A program made the translations under genes and the position numbers. The notes beneath the pieces were generated by a model. It was not told the origin of the DNA. It did not search any database and saw only the letters and a program-made list of their open reading frames with translations. 64,000 bases of DNA from Viscum album (Eukaryota; Streptophyta; Magnoliopsida; Santalales; Viscaceae): assembly GCA_963277665.1 (NCBI GenBank), contig OY728122.1:1545368868-1545432867 (forward strand). The letters are read 5' to 3'. Positions 51,080-62,540 of the stretch are shown piece after piece (positions within the stretch are counted from its first letter, which is position 1; every line of letters starts with the position of its first letter).

Positions 51080-51727
51080 TCAGATTTTAGTTACTGTTGT
51101 TGGTCTCGACCATATTTCGATAACCTCTGTTTTTGTTGGATCCACAAATATCCCCTCTTTTGAGATTATGTGCCCCAAAAATGAAACCTTTTGAAGCCAA
51201 AATTCACACTTGGTAAATTTGGCATAAATCTTCTCCTTTCTCAGGGTCTTTAATATAATTCTCAAGTGATCTTCATGTTCTTCCTTGCTCTTTAAATATA
51301 CAAGAATATCGTCTATAAAGACTACCAGAAACTGATCAAGATAGTCTCTAAAGACTCTATTCATCAGATCCATGAAGATAGCAGGGGCATTAGTAAGACC
51401 AAACAGCATCACTATAAATTCATAGTGTTCATACCTTGTATGGAAAGTCGTCTTTGGTATATCCTCCCTTTTGACCCTTAATTGATGATACCCTAAACGA
51501 AGATCAATCTTGGAAAAGTATTGAGCTCCTCGTAGTTGGTCAAATAAGTCATCAATGCGCGGGAGAGGATATTTGTTCTTGATAGTGATCTTGTTATGTT
51601 CTCGATAATCAATGCAGAGTCTCATTGATCCATCTTTCTTCTTAACAAATAGAAAAGGTGCTCCCCAAGGTGACGCACTAGGGTGTATGAATCCCTTATC
51701 AAGATTCTCTTGGATTTGCTTCTTCAA
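51080..51727 (-). pseudogene. Reverse transcriptase domain
   Basis: Here 215 residues are open in one frame. Conserved RT blocks are present in order: [20 protein letters not shown] (19-38), [32 protein letters not shown] with catalytic Asp75, [23 protein letters not shown] with the catalytic Asp pair 139-140, then FLGHIIS. The catalytic residues are intact, so RT is the best preserved domain. Small departures from consensus, such as VMLFG for VMPFG, suggest drift without selection. It would copy element RNA from the initiator tRNA-Met primer. Confidence 0.92.
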
Positions 51728-51730
51728 TTC

Positions 51731-52144
51731 CTACAACTCAATTGGGTCCATTCTATAAGGTGTCTTTGAAATAGGCAAATCACCCGGTACGAGTTCTATT
51801 GAAAACTCAACTTCACGATTTGGTGGAAGACCTGGCAATTCCTCTGGAAAGACATCATCAAACTCCCGTACAACGGGAATATTCTTAATTGTGAGTTTCT
51901 CACCAACCATTTGAAATAAATAACCTTCATTTAGTGGAATCAAGACCCATAAGATGGAAGAAATTTCCACCAGAAGGTTATGTTCATCCTTGCATCGATA
52001 GACGATCATAGATTGATCTGGAATATGAAATTTGACTTCCCTTCTTTGGAAATTTATATGAGCTCCATATAGAGAAAGCCAATTCATGCCAAGAATCATA
52101 TCAAATTCCACTATAGGGAGGATCACAAGATTTGCAGGAAGCAT
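51731..52144 (-). pseudogene. Protease C-terminal part and linker to RT
   Basis: There are 137 open residues. The segment VEFDMILGMNWLSLYGAHI (about 14-32) is the conserved C-terminal half of the plant Ty3 protease, with ILGMDWL-type sequence carrying Asn for Asp. Later VVREFDDVFPEELPGLPPNR and VEFSIELVPG form the usual lead-in to RT. Two stops separate it from the preceding protease piece. A stop at 51730 separates it from RT. Confidence 0.85.
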
Positions 52145-52258
52145 TTTCCCACAAACATCAATCGGAGAAGAATTATAAACTTTTTATGCGACTGTTGTTC
52201 CATTAGGGGTTTTCACAGCTAATTCAACATCTAATTGTTGAGGTAATACGGTGATACC

Positions 52259-52783
52259 CTAAGAAAATTCTTCAGAAATAAAGGAGTGGGTGGATCCAAA
52301 ATCAAATAAAACATTTTCTACTTTAGAGTGGATGGTAAGTGTACCTTTCACCACATCGTTATCATACTCCACATCGCTGATAGAAATTGCATGTGACTTT
52401 CCTTTGTCTTTAGCCATAAGAGTTTGTTGACGTCGACCATCATCATCAACCCTTGTATTTGGGCATTGATTGGCATAATGCCCCATCTCCTTGCACTTGA
52501 AACATTGATGTGTAGTAGGTTCATTATGTGTGTCCCTTCCTTTGTTTGCATCATTAGACATCTTCTTCCCATCATTGCGGCATTCAAATGCCCGATGACC
52601 TTCCTTTCCACATTTGAAACATTTACTTGTCCCTTTAAGACAAATCCCTCCATGTTTATTTCCACACTTTGAGCATAATAGAAATCTCATCTTCTTTTCA
52701 GTGTGCTCTTTATATTTTCCTTTGAATTCCATTTTCCTCTTCTTATCAAACCCATATGACTGATGGGTTACTCCAATCTCCAT
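52259..52783 (-). pseudogene. Gag zinc knuckles and protease start
   Basis: This open stretch has 174 residues. An atypical CX2CX3HX3C finger is at residues 37-48, followed by two standard CX2CX4HX4C knuckles at 55-68 (CFKCGKEGHRAFEC) and 94-107 (CFKCKEMGHYANQC), which would bind genomic RNA. The protease begins at about residue 140. Its catalytic triplet, normally DSG, reads DFG at 161-163 within VLFDFGSTHSFIS. This Ser-to-Phe change should abolish the aspartic protease. The stretch ends in a stop soon after. Confidence 0.88.
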
Positions 52784-53473
52784 ATCAACTTTGAGAGCAC
52801 ATCGAAAAATTTCCTCATAGCTATTGAAGTCCCTTATGGCTAACGCCCTTCGAAGACTTGGTTTTAAGCCACTAAAGAATCGATCGATCTTACTCTCAGG
52901 TTAGATAATAATACCAAAATCATACCTTGCAAGTCTTGTAAAATTTGCTTCATAGGTACCAACAGATTCATCATCCTTTTGATTCAGTTCAAGAAACTCT
53001 TTCTCCATCTTTGTTCGGAGAATACGAGGGAAGTACTTATTGAAAAATAAGTTCTTGAACTCGTCCCATTCCATGGACTCAATTTCATCCCTTTACCTCG
53101 TATTCTTAATAAGATTCCACCATTGATCAGTATCTCCTTCCAAATGATACACTGCTAGGATGACATTATCATGTTCAGAACATTGAAGAACTGAAAATAT
53201 CTTTTCAGTAGTACTAATCCATTGTTCAGCAACTAATGGATCTGCAGACCTGCTGAAAGAAGGTGGAAGCTTCCTCATGAAGGATTCAACAGAATGTTGC
53301 TCCTTCATTTTCTCGTTTGGAAGTCCTGCATGATTCATATCTTGAAAAAGTTGTGTGATCATGGCTACAAGATTTTGCATTCCAGCTCCCATAACATTTA
53401 GTTGCTCAGGGGGACAATCATTGCATTGCCCGTCGCATTCCGCATTAACACGGTTTCTTCGGGTTACAGCCAT
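52784..53473 (-). pseudogene. Gag, N-terminal and capsid part
   Basis: The open part of 126 residues (53473-53093) begins MAVTRRNRVN and contains EQWISTTEKIFSVLQCSEHD and GDTDQWW. These match the retrotransposon gag capsid domain of plant Ty3 elements, in which a Trp-Trp follows an acidic loop. After a stop at 53093 the same frame continues with MEWDEFKNLFFNKYFP, then another stop near 52902, then SKIDRFFSGLKP. Gag would assemble the cytoplasmic particle. Two stops in this frame inactivate it. Confidence 0.85.
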
Positions 53474-53682
53474 TGACTAAAACCAATAATAATAGTGTGA
53501 GCAACACTAATTATAATAGGAAAACCACATAATCAAGAATAAAATTTCACACTTAAGGTCTTATCCTAGGTTATTCATTGTCATTTCTAAAACACTAAGA
53601 TTGTGTTCTATGCTTATATTTTTCCTTAGGGTTCTTACTAAGGCTTTCACATCCTAGTTTCCAAAGGTTGATTATACCTTTC
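53474..53682 (-). other. Untranslated leader between primer site and gag
   Basis: About 210 bases hold no gene. The equivalent leader is recognisable in both old array units (3870-4080 and 35200-35415). A packaging signal would be expected here but no structure is obvious. Confidence 0.5.
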
Positions 53683-53693
53683 CTCTGATACCA
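53683..53693 (-). other. Primer-binding site, initiator tRNA-Met
   Basis: The minus strand reads TGGTATCAGAG, two bases from the LTR end at 53696. Eleven bases match the complement of the plant initiator tRNA-Met 3' end. Confidence 0.88.
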
Positions 53694-55314
53694 ACTATAA
53701 CGACCCATACTTTACATACATTGTTAATACTTCAAAATTGAAGCATACTTATTACAAAATATAACAAAACCATGAAAAGATCATATAGGTATAGTGTCTT
53801 TAGAAACTGGGAAACATAAACAACTGGTTCATAAAGCGTCTACAATGTCTCCCATTTATTTCATAATATCTATAGTCCCTTTTGGCATATCATACTTAAT
53901 AACCTTCTCCCTGACCTGGGGAAAGAAAACATACAAAAGGGTGAGCTCAAATTCTCAGTAAGGGTAGAAAAAATAAATATCAATCACATCATATTCATAA
54001 GAACATAACATTTTGGAAATCTTACCCTGCAAAAGAGATCATAATTTCATAACATGGGATAAATCATGGTAGTGAAATGTAATCACAATAATCATAACTT
54101 AAAACATGAAACTTTGTGGCATACACACATAATCAAAGAGAATCATTTCTTATTAGTCAAGACTCATTGCCAAGACTATCTTAGTGGACAAAGTCCATTT
54201 CTGAACTGAGTTCACTCCTCATTTCAGTCCTGTTTCACTGAACCGGTATAACCTGTCGTTCCAGCCATTTCTATCTCATGAGATATAAAATCTTTACCCA
54301 ATTCATTGGAGGGAGATATAGGTCCCACCCATCTCATAATTATACTATTCTTATGTGTGCCACAAAATCATAAATCATACATCATTGCATAACCCATGTA
54401 ATAAAAATGGGATTCTTAAACAACATGACATCATAAAACAATTCATATAATATAAAGGAATTCATAAAAATAATTCCATCACAACATAATCAAATCAATG
54501 TAATAATAGGGATATAAACAGAATCCTATATTATCTTATATTGAAAATTATTTTGATAAAACACTTGAACTCCATTCTTGAGGAAAATATCCTTTCTACT
54601 TCAAAAACATTTTCCTTTCTTAACATGTCCTACAATTTTAAACTAAAAGAATTTGATTAAAAATAAACTTGAAAACTTGTAAAGGAATCTTCTTGGAAAT
54701 AATGTTTTAAAAATACAATCATGTCGTATAAGTTAAAAAAACATTCTTCCCGTACTTTTGTCGGAAAAGTCAAAAAGTACCTCGTACGAAAAACAACAAA
54801 AGATTCCTTACATATCTTTTACTAAAAACTCACTGAAGGGTAAAATTGGATTGAGACAATTGTAGGTGGATGGAAAAAATATTACATATTGAGGAAAAAT
54901 GGATGTGGATGATAAAATAGACCCCAGTAAATTATGAAGTATAAACAATCTCGGATAAAAATTGAGATTTGTGAGATTTTCCCTTACCTTAGGTCTGATT
55001 TGCTTCGTAAGTGTCTGAACCTCCTGTATAATGATTTAAATAATGTTATTGACTTATTCCAGAATCATAATTATTGTTATGATATCATATATGGTCATAT
55101 TCGTATCTTCTTAGTAGTAATATTTCATTGCTACTTGTTATTCGGGTGTTTATAACTTTTTGTTCTTATGCGTGTTTTGTCGAATAAATTCTTATTCTTC
55201 TCTTTAGGTTATAGATACATCATTTACATAATGTTATTAATGTACTATATATCATATTTATTCATTCAATTCATTTATATAATCATTATTCAATGAAGAT
55301 CATGTAGAACGAAT

Positions 55315-55560
55315 CGCATCACATCGTGGAGACGGTATTCCTTACGTACGCACGAGCGATGATATCATTCCCATGATCGTGGAATTGTATTGGAGTGTAT
55401 GTATTCTATTTCAGAATCAATATCACTTTATAATAATCATATATAGTAATTATTTACACCATTATACCCATCCAAGTAAGGTGGTGGGGGAAAATAGATT
55501 ACACCACGGCGTAGAGACGGTATTCCGTACGTACGCACGCGCGGTGATTTCGTTTTCTGT
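55315..55560. promoter_or_regulatory. Paired palindromic motif in right LTR
   Basis: This matches 46570-46820. The second copy keeps CGTACGTACG at 55526-55535. The first has lost the outer base pair (CTTACGTACG at 55341-55350). Confidence 0.6.
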
Positions 55561-55882
55561 AGGATGGATAGATGGTGAAATAGGGTTGTTTCATACTTAT
55601 AATAACATATCAGTATATGAGTGATATTGATGTTATTACTTCATAATGAAACAACTAAAGAAGAAGAAGTTGAAGAAGAAATAATTTGGAAAGGATCGGT
55701 AATGGATATTACCTCTTTTTTTTGACGCGCCTCTTCTTAACCTCCTCTTAGGGCACTAGGGTTGGTCTTTGAAGAAGAACAGAACCTCTAGGATGATTCT
55801 AGGAAAGTGGAGAGTAGAAATATGAAGGGGTTGGCCGAGCTTGAAGGCTCAAATTGGTGTGAGGAGGATATGGAGGATGTTC

Positions 55883-55893
55883 CCTTTTATAAG
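55883..55893 (-). promoter_or_regulatory. TATA box of the 5' LTR promoter
   Basis: The minus strand reads TTATAAAAGGG at the expected place for the U3 promoter. It is identical in the left LTR and in one old LTR, and GGGGCACC lies just upstream in the sense direction. Confidence 0.7.
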
Positions 55894-57534
55894 GGAGGAG
55901 AGGGGCACCTTTGGAAATATAATAAATATTAGTTTATATTAAATCCCAACCCCACTTGAAAACTTCCAAAATGACTCATATCCGAATATTAGATGATATA
56001 GGGTTGTAATCTCATCAACCAATAAAATTTATACATGTTAGGAATTTATTTTAAACATTATCAACTTGATTTATCCTTATTTATCAATTTAATTTTATTT
56101 GTGGTAATAATATTCTAAATTTTAAATTATTTTAAATAATTACATATGTGTTGTGGATTTTCCATAATTTGAAACTTTATTACATTTTAGACCATATAAA
56201 TTTTAATTTATAATTTTTAAATATTTTTTTGTTTTTTAAACAATTTTATAATATGTTATTTTTATAAAATAACAATAGTGTCAATTTTGACACTATTCAT
56301 TTATTTGAATTTAAATAAAATATATACATAATATATGTTCGAAATAAAAGATTTAATAGATTCATAAAATGTCATATGTATCTATAAAATTAGTTTAGCA
56401 CATTAAATAGTTCATATAATATTTATTTTAATATTTTTAAAACAATTTATTTGATATTTTAATTAATAAAATAATTTCAACATCACAATTGTTTCATAAT
56501 TAATGATAATTATTTAATCCCTAAAATTATAAAACAATTCCTATGATGTAGATAATTGTATTATCTTTCTGGAGACTATTCATGTTTGAAGTTTCATTAA
56601 GTTTATCACCAAATTAAAATTATTATACTTATAAGATTTAAGAAAGTGACTTGTTGTCACATTCTTTGGTTTTAATAATAATTAAATTATTTTCATGGAA
56701 AAAAGTCTATTAAATGAATCTAATCCGACCCTTAGGTGATATGGGTCGCCGTTTATTCATCCAATAGTATTTTGGAAAGTTTTAGTGTAATTTTATAATA
56801 TTATATTTACCCTTAATTACCCGATTTACCTTTAACTATGGTAAATACAATTTACCGTAGTTATTATTCATAATGCCCAAAAATAAAAAGTAGCCAATTA
56901 ACATAATTTGGACCCACTTATTCTGAATATGGAATAAATTTTTCAAAATTCAAAACATATAAGTTGCATTAATTAATTTAAAATAAATCTCGTTGTTAAG
57001 AAAACAGGTTTTAGAAGTTAAAACATTGCCAAAGATTGAAATGTTTTTACCTATGAATTCAATGTGAAATTAATGGTAATGACATACATTATATTAAATG
57101 GTAAAAATATATTCTATCTATACTTTAAAACCATTCAATATTATAATTTAACCATATAAACTATCTCAATGAAAAAAGTTGTTTTTAATTAAAAATTAGC
57201 GTATTTTTACTATTCATCAAAATATAAAAGTTATCAGAAAAATATCAAAAATTTATCCAAAGTAAATTTTTATACCCTGATTCAAAAGAAGAATTTTATT
57301 TTTTCAAATTGAACTTATAAACATGTCAAAAACTATATTTAATGTGGGTGCTCCATCAAATGGTGGAAAAACTGCATTTTTGAAAAATACTTCTTTTATC
57401 GAAAAAAAACTGATTTTGCTTTTATACCTCATTCTATAAAATGTATAAGTTGAATTAAAATGTTATAAAATTAAAAATTCAGTTAATACTATTCATAACG
57501 GTTAGTTTTAATAATATTTTAATAGCATACCGTT

Positions 57535-57612
57535 GTTTAGTGAAACTCGGTATTGCGTACGACGCAAGCTATCAAGGAAGGCCGTGATTGCGTGTAAAGC
57601 AAGCCAAGCAAG
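57535..57612. promoter_or_regulatory. CpG-containing U3 block with inverted repeat
   Basis: TTGCG...CGCAA arms flank TACGA near 57554-57568, followed by GGCCGTGATTGCGTG and CAAGCCAAGCAAG. The left LTR counterpart at 48810-48870 has the same layout with two substitutions in the core. It is a GC-richer island within AT-rich U3, 1.6 kb upstream of the TATA box. Its regulatory role is a guess. Confidence 0.35.
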
Positions 57613-57699
57613 TGTTATGTGTAGTGAAATATTCCTTTGATGATTTATATAACATAAAAACAAAATATTTCTCATAAAAGTCTCGGATGTTACATTATC

Positions 57700-58212
57700 A
57701 CTATATTTTTTATTCTAGGATAATTTTTTTTTCCAAAATCATTATTCTTTAAATTGTAAATATTTACACCACTGCCTTTTATTTTTGTCTATTATTATAC
57801 TTATTATTCTCTTATTTTCAACCCTTAAACAAAAAATAAGATTTTCAATATTTTAGAAATTAATTTTTAAGAAATTGATTTAATATTTGAAATAATAGAC
57901 TATATTATATGATAATTGTTTAATATATATATATATTCACTTACATGTGTTAATTTCAATAATTTTTCATTTTTTTTCATGATCACGATGTTTAGGGGAC
58001 TTAATAAAATAATTTTCACTATATCCCATCAAATAAATAAATTCTCATTATCTATTACGTATACCTATTTAATTCCATCCCACATTACTTGATCCATCTA
58101 AAATCTAGACCTTTAATTGACAATATCTGTATAGAAAATTATATTCTGAACCCTCCTAAAACCCCCACCTGACTCTATAAATATGTGAATACAGGTGACA
58201 TCACCAAACATG
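57700..58212. other. Array segment right of the Tekay insertion
   Basis: This resumes the alignment with unit 1 at 22875. It has no gene. Confidence 0.5.
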
Positions 58213-58754
58213 TTTTGGTAACTAAAATAATATTTTATATTAAAAGAGGTAATATTTCATAGGAATATCCATTTCAGGACACACATTATCAAAATTAATG
58301 ATGGATTTGGGTTATTAATTTATGAAAATAAATATTTTGATACATAAAATTATGAAATCAATAAATATCAGTGGTTCCAGATATAGATTTATTAATAAAC
58401 TCATAAAACAGTCCATTTAAAATTTTAATGGTTGAGTGGAATTTTCTTTGAGTATTATAACTAATCCCATCAATTAAAAAACAATATAAATAGATTGTAA
58501 TGAAAATTAAAATAAAATATTTTGGGCAGAAATTATTCATCTGAATAAAGTTTATAACCTAATGAAATATATGTTTTACAAGTTTAAAAATCCAATCCAT
58601 GATATTATCCATCAATATATTATTTATGGTTTAGTACACATACATCAAAATGATATAGGGATATCCTATTTTAAACTCAATATATTATACAACATCATAA
58701 TTGGATGAACCATTTAAAATAAATATATTTTTGGGAATTATCTTTCATTTTTCC
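58213..58754. mobile_element. About 540-bp insertion specific to unit 2
   Basis: Unit 1 continues directly from ACCAAACA to GAAAATGTG at 23393-23410; here about 540 AT-rich bases separate the two halves. The right edge forms the perfect palindrome TTTTCCGGAAAA at 58749-58760. No clear target duplication or terminal repeat is visible and the ORF at 58358-58540 has no known motif. It may be a small insertion here or a deletion in unit 1. Confidence 0.35.
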
Positions 58755-59640
58755 GGAAAAGGGGTTTTTGTGGTATCGTTCATCACCATATTGAACATGA
58801 ACGTAAATTTTCTTTTCCTCTCCTCATAATTAATATATTTTAGTCTATTATATTCATTATATATAAAATTAGTAGATATATTTGTGCAAAATATCTAGTC
58901 TGACTCATTCAGGAGTAACAAGACCAGAGTTCCATTTGAAATCAGGTGCACCTCACCCCTACACCAAAGGTATTGAACTAGAAGTGATGGTCTATGGTAA
59001 TAAAAAATAGATATTATACCCACACATCAGAGTATGAAATAAAAGTTTATGGAATTGAAATAACATCCTCCATATAAATTAGAGATAATATATATCAAAA
59101 AAGTGTTCCAATAATAATTATAAATATACCAAAAATATACTAAAATGAATATTTTCCATGCTATAACTTTTATGTAGTCTTAATTGTTGACCCATATGGG
59201 ATAACTGTATACCAAAAAACCATAAATAATAAAAACTGGGAAAATGATTAAAAAATTGTCTTAAGTCCTTTCTTATCCTAGAAAAAAGATTAACTATTAA
59301 TCATATGGATTTTACCGTTATCCTATAATATAACCCTACTGTCTACATGGGAACCCATGGTAGAATAATTAAGGTGTGAGTAAAACCCAGTAGGCCCCCA
59401 TCAACAAATATCATAAATATATCAAGCTAGAATAATGTTTTGGATGATGAAACGTGATATATAAATGAATGAATAAAAAATAAATTATCATTGATCTTTA
59501 GGTTCATTGGTGACACCTAGGACTAACCATATATGGTTTTTATAGAGATGGATATCTTATAAGTAGACACATATACAATTATATGTGGATAATGGAATTC
59601 CTACCTCTAATAATATTGTCATATTTTTTATGGGGAATGG
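58755..59640. other. Degenerate array segment before the minisatellite, unit 2
   Basis: This aligns with 23402-24345; for example CATATTGAACATGAAC is present in both. No gene is found. Confidence 0.5.
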
Positions 59641-60025
59641 TTACCACACTACATATCTCATATATCATATATATATATAGAATTTAATCGTCTCTATATA
59701 TATCTTATATCATACTTAGAGGGAATGGGAATCACCAAATATATCTCTAATATCCTACATAGGTTGTAATATATATGTCCTGATATATTGTATATCATAC
59801 ATTGGGGGAATGAAACCCATACTATATATCTTGTACCTAAAACTCATGGGGAATGGAACCCACCCCATATATCTCGTAATGAATACATGGTAGATATGGG
59901 GATAACTATATATTTCTCATTTTGAATACTCAAGGGGAATACATAAGGAATTATATATCTCATATGTCATGCATGGGTGGAATTTAACTTGTCTTGTATA
60001 TCTCATATATCATACATCATATCCT
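59641..60025. repeat. Degenerate minisatellite, unit 2
   Basis: There are about eight or nine copies of a 40-48 bp unit with core ATATATCTC and GGGGAATGGAACCCAC. Copy order corresponds one-to-one with 24346-24680, so the array predates the duplication and has not been homogenised since. The ORF at 59994-60194 lies partly in it and is spurious. Confidence 0.6.
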
Positions 60026-61568
60026 AGGAAATATGCCATGTAATCTAAGCTCAATTGAATACATTATCATTCCATTAAAGTCACCCATTGATTTTCCTCT
60101 AAAAGTAACATTTTACTCCAAAATAAGGATCACCTCATGTGGTTTTAAATATTCTACACTATTATCTATAAATGGGTTACTCAAACCAGAATAGAGGGGT
60201 TGTTCATGATTAATAAATGAATACATTAATTATTTCTATTTTTGGTCGAGGACATGTTAGGCCGAAATGAAGAGACATCATAAACACATATAAAAAAGAG
60301 ATAATTAATTTATATCTTAGGGAACAACTATGTTATATTTGGATGAATATATTAATAAATTATCAAATTAAAAGTTTCAGTTAAATGGATAAAATTGATG
60401 AATTAGTTGAAAATCCTAAAATAGGGAACAAAGGACCATTGTTGGTATAATAATACTAAATAATTTGATAAACCGAGAAAGGATTTAAAATATACATACC
60501 TCTTTCTATCTACCAGATTGAATTTTTTAAAAAATTATCAAGAAATAAAGGATATCTTACTTTGGAATGGTGTAAATCAAGTGGATGCTTAGTGTAAAGT
60601 CATTTTTGTTATAGAAAATGAGATTCCATTATTTAGAATTTATAAAACTAAAAAACCAAATTAATTAATTATTTTAGAAATGTATAAGATTAATGTTATA
60701 GTGTGATCATAGAGTTAATATAATGACAATCATTAGGCTGAAACCACTAAACCCATAATCCCAGGCCATCATGTTGTGGCCCTCCCACTTCATGGAATGT
60801 TGTGCCCCCTATATTTTCTCTATTCTTTTACACCCCCTTATTGACCAGACTATTTATATAATTCATATAATAACCTTCCTAGTTCAAACCACATTTCAAT
60901 GGTTATGTCCCTATGGTGTTTCCTTTCTAGCATGTGGCACAACTCAACTCATTGTGGCCCTCATCACAGTGTGACACTATGGGTTAGGATGAAACCAAAA
61001 ATTCCCCTTAACATTTGTAAAAGAAATGTGTAATTTTTTCCATTGGTAATACAATATTTTTTTCTCAAAAAATATAATATTTTTAAAATAATAATAGAAT
61101 CCTGACCTAACATCTTTCATCACAGTGTATCCTCCCATACATTCTTATTTTTTTCCTTTATGATAAAACCTCAAATCAATATTCCATGCTGCGAAACCCA
61201 GTGGTCATGGTATGACTAGTTCCAAACTATGAAAAAATATAACCAAACAGACACTCATAATTATGTGACCTTAATATATCCTAGCATAAAGACACCTCTA
61301 TAAGAGATAGTAGGTACACAATGTATTTTGTGGCCTCTACAACTATGCAAACACCCATTAAAATCTCCTAACCAACATGTTGAAAACTGAAGAAAAAAAA
61401 TATAAAAAAGGAAAATTTGGGTTGTTACGAAAAATTTAATATGGGTTATCAACATAATATGGTTTGTGATTTAACCCCCCCCCCCCCATATTAGCTTCAA
61501 TTCATTGATCTATGTTCTGTAAAATCACTGTGATTCATTGGTGAATTACTTTGGGCTCTGTGTTTTCT
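60026..61568. other. Degenerate array segment after the minisatellite, unit 2
   Basis: This aligns with 24681-26248. A run of thirteen C at 61475-61487 is absent from unit 1. ORFs 60771-60974 and 61261-61455 have no counterpart frame in unit 1. No gene is present. Confidence 0.45.
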
Positions 61569-61595
61569 TGTTAGACTCCCACTCCCACATCTCCT
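61569..61595 (-). other. LTR terminus and polypurine-like junction, unit 2
   Basis: TGTTAGA then CTCCCACTCCCACATCTCC, better preserved than at 26249. On the minus strand this is a G-rich purine tract next to an LTR-like terminus. Confidence 0.42.
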
Positions 61596-62119
61596 CCAAA
61601 ATTTACATTTGTTACAACTAAAATCACACCTGAGAACAAACTTCTATCACATAATATTTTTATCCAATCCATGAAAAAATGACACTCCTAAAATGATTCA
61701 TTTACCATGTTCATTTATCGTTGGTATCGATCATGTGTGATAGACTAGGATAATATCATTCAATATAAGAAACATGAAATATGTCTAGTATTACCCTAAG
61801 ATATTGTGGAAGATCCAATTGGTATTCCATTGTATCAATTATTTATATAATCATGAATAACCCCAAGTGAAAATGAAAAAATTTTCATTGTTTCTAAATA
61901 AAATTATGTAGATACCATAGTAAAACCTACAATAATACTTTTCATTAAAAATCAAACTCTAGGTAATGGATTACTCAATCAGAATACAACCATTACATGT
62001 ACTGAAATGTTGTGGACCACTTCATTATCAACCAAATATTTCAGGATTTCCCCTACATTAAACATAGTCTAGTGATCATATAATCCCCTTTCCCCTATTA
62101 ATAAATAAAATAATGGCAA

Positions 62120-62540
62120 GGTGTCCCATATAAATATTTAAAAGAAATCTGAATCGAAGCATAATGGTTATTATTATTGTAGTAAAACTCTATCAGTGAA
62201 AATTTGTTTTATTATAAACCTCTAAAGTTTAATATACATACTCACAACATTTACGTAGGTATCTTTATAGTACGCAAAATATACCATTTTTATGTGGATG
62301 ATAAGTAGTTCCCAGATGAGCCTATGTACGAAAATCCACATACAATCCTTTCAAGAAGTGAAAAGTCATGAAATAATCATTGTTAATGAGAATACATTGA
62401 GATACACCATGTAGGAGTTTTATATCATTAAAAAACTACTTTCCCTACTCATCAACATGAGAAATTAACCTAGATATATAGAAAATGAGCCACTTTGGTC
62501 AGCCAATCCAAATTAACCAAAACATACCAAATTACATTGG
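62120..62540 (-). pseudogene. Decayed Ty3/gypsy integrase relic, unit 2
   Basis: The minus strand reads DWLTKVAHFLYI near 62505, which is the VDRLTKxAHF motif of chromovirus integrases. It continues with LLHGVSQC near 62415, then GTTYHPHKNG near 62310 for the STAYHPQTDG motif, then a YNN-containing stretch and IYMGH near 62140. The order and spacing are those of the integrase core, but stops and frameshifts are frequent. Together with 26700-27190 it shows that each array unit held a Ty3 pol gene. The catalytic residues cannot be traced reliably. Confidence 0.65.

Larger units (their letters stand above)
48993..53473 (-). pseudogene. gag-pol polyprotein gene, inactivated
   Basis: This is a single gag-pol region of about 4.5 kb read leftward from the ATG at 53473 to the stop at 48993. 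The start is chosen because the open stretch begins 220 bases after the primer site and precedes the gag domain. In-frame stops occur near 53093, 52902, 52259, 52185, 51730, 51070, 50595 and 49380, and a frameshift lies near 50795. All domains remain in the normal order with nothing deleted. Cleaved products would have formed the virus-like particle, protease, RT-RNase H and integrase-chromodomain. Individual parts are annotated separately. Confidence 0.9.
53696..57694 (-). repeat. Right (5') LTR of the Tekay element
   Basis: This is the partner of 44954-48953, with the same ends and order of landmarks. Sense transcription would start about 30 bases left of the TATA box, near 55855. That leaves a U3 of about 1.8 kb and an R-U5 leader of about 2.1 kb before the primer site, which is long. 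Differences from the left LTR are scattered; they are denser in the first 150 bases than elsewhere. ORFs at 54934-55155 and 55373-55624 are antisense and matched only because the LTRs are duplicates. Confidence 0.92.
44949..57699 (-). mobile_element. Tekay-clade Ty3/gypsy chromovirus, complete structure, dead coding region
   Basis: The element spans 44954-57694 between direct TTATC copies at 44949-44953 and 57695-57699. It has two LTRs of about 4.0 kb and an internal region of 4.74 kb. An initiator-Met primer site adjoins the right LTR and a purine tract adjoins the left LTR, so sense is minus. Order from the right: gag, protease, RT, RNase H, integrase, chromodomain. The C-terminal chromodomain and the RT sequence place it in the chromovirus group, most like the Tekay/Del clade. 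Several stops, a frameshift and active-site substitutions mean it cannot move by itself. The target site is preserved empty at 22870 in unit 1. Confidence 0.93.

Noticed and set aside
52348..52665. Second minus-strand ORF overlapping the zinc-knuckle region
   Set aside because: It is an alternative frame of the same segment; the other frame contains the CX2CX4HX4C motifs.
61475..61487. Run of thirteen C
   Set aside because: Unique to unit 2 and likely a slippage product or assembly artefact; no functional context.
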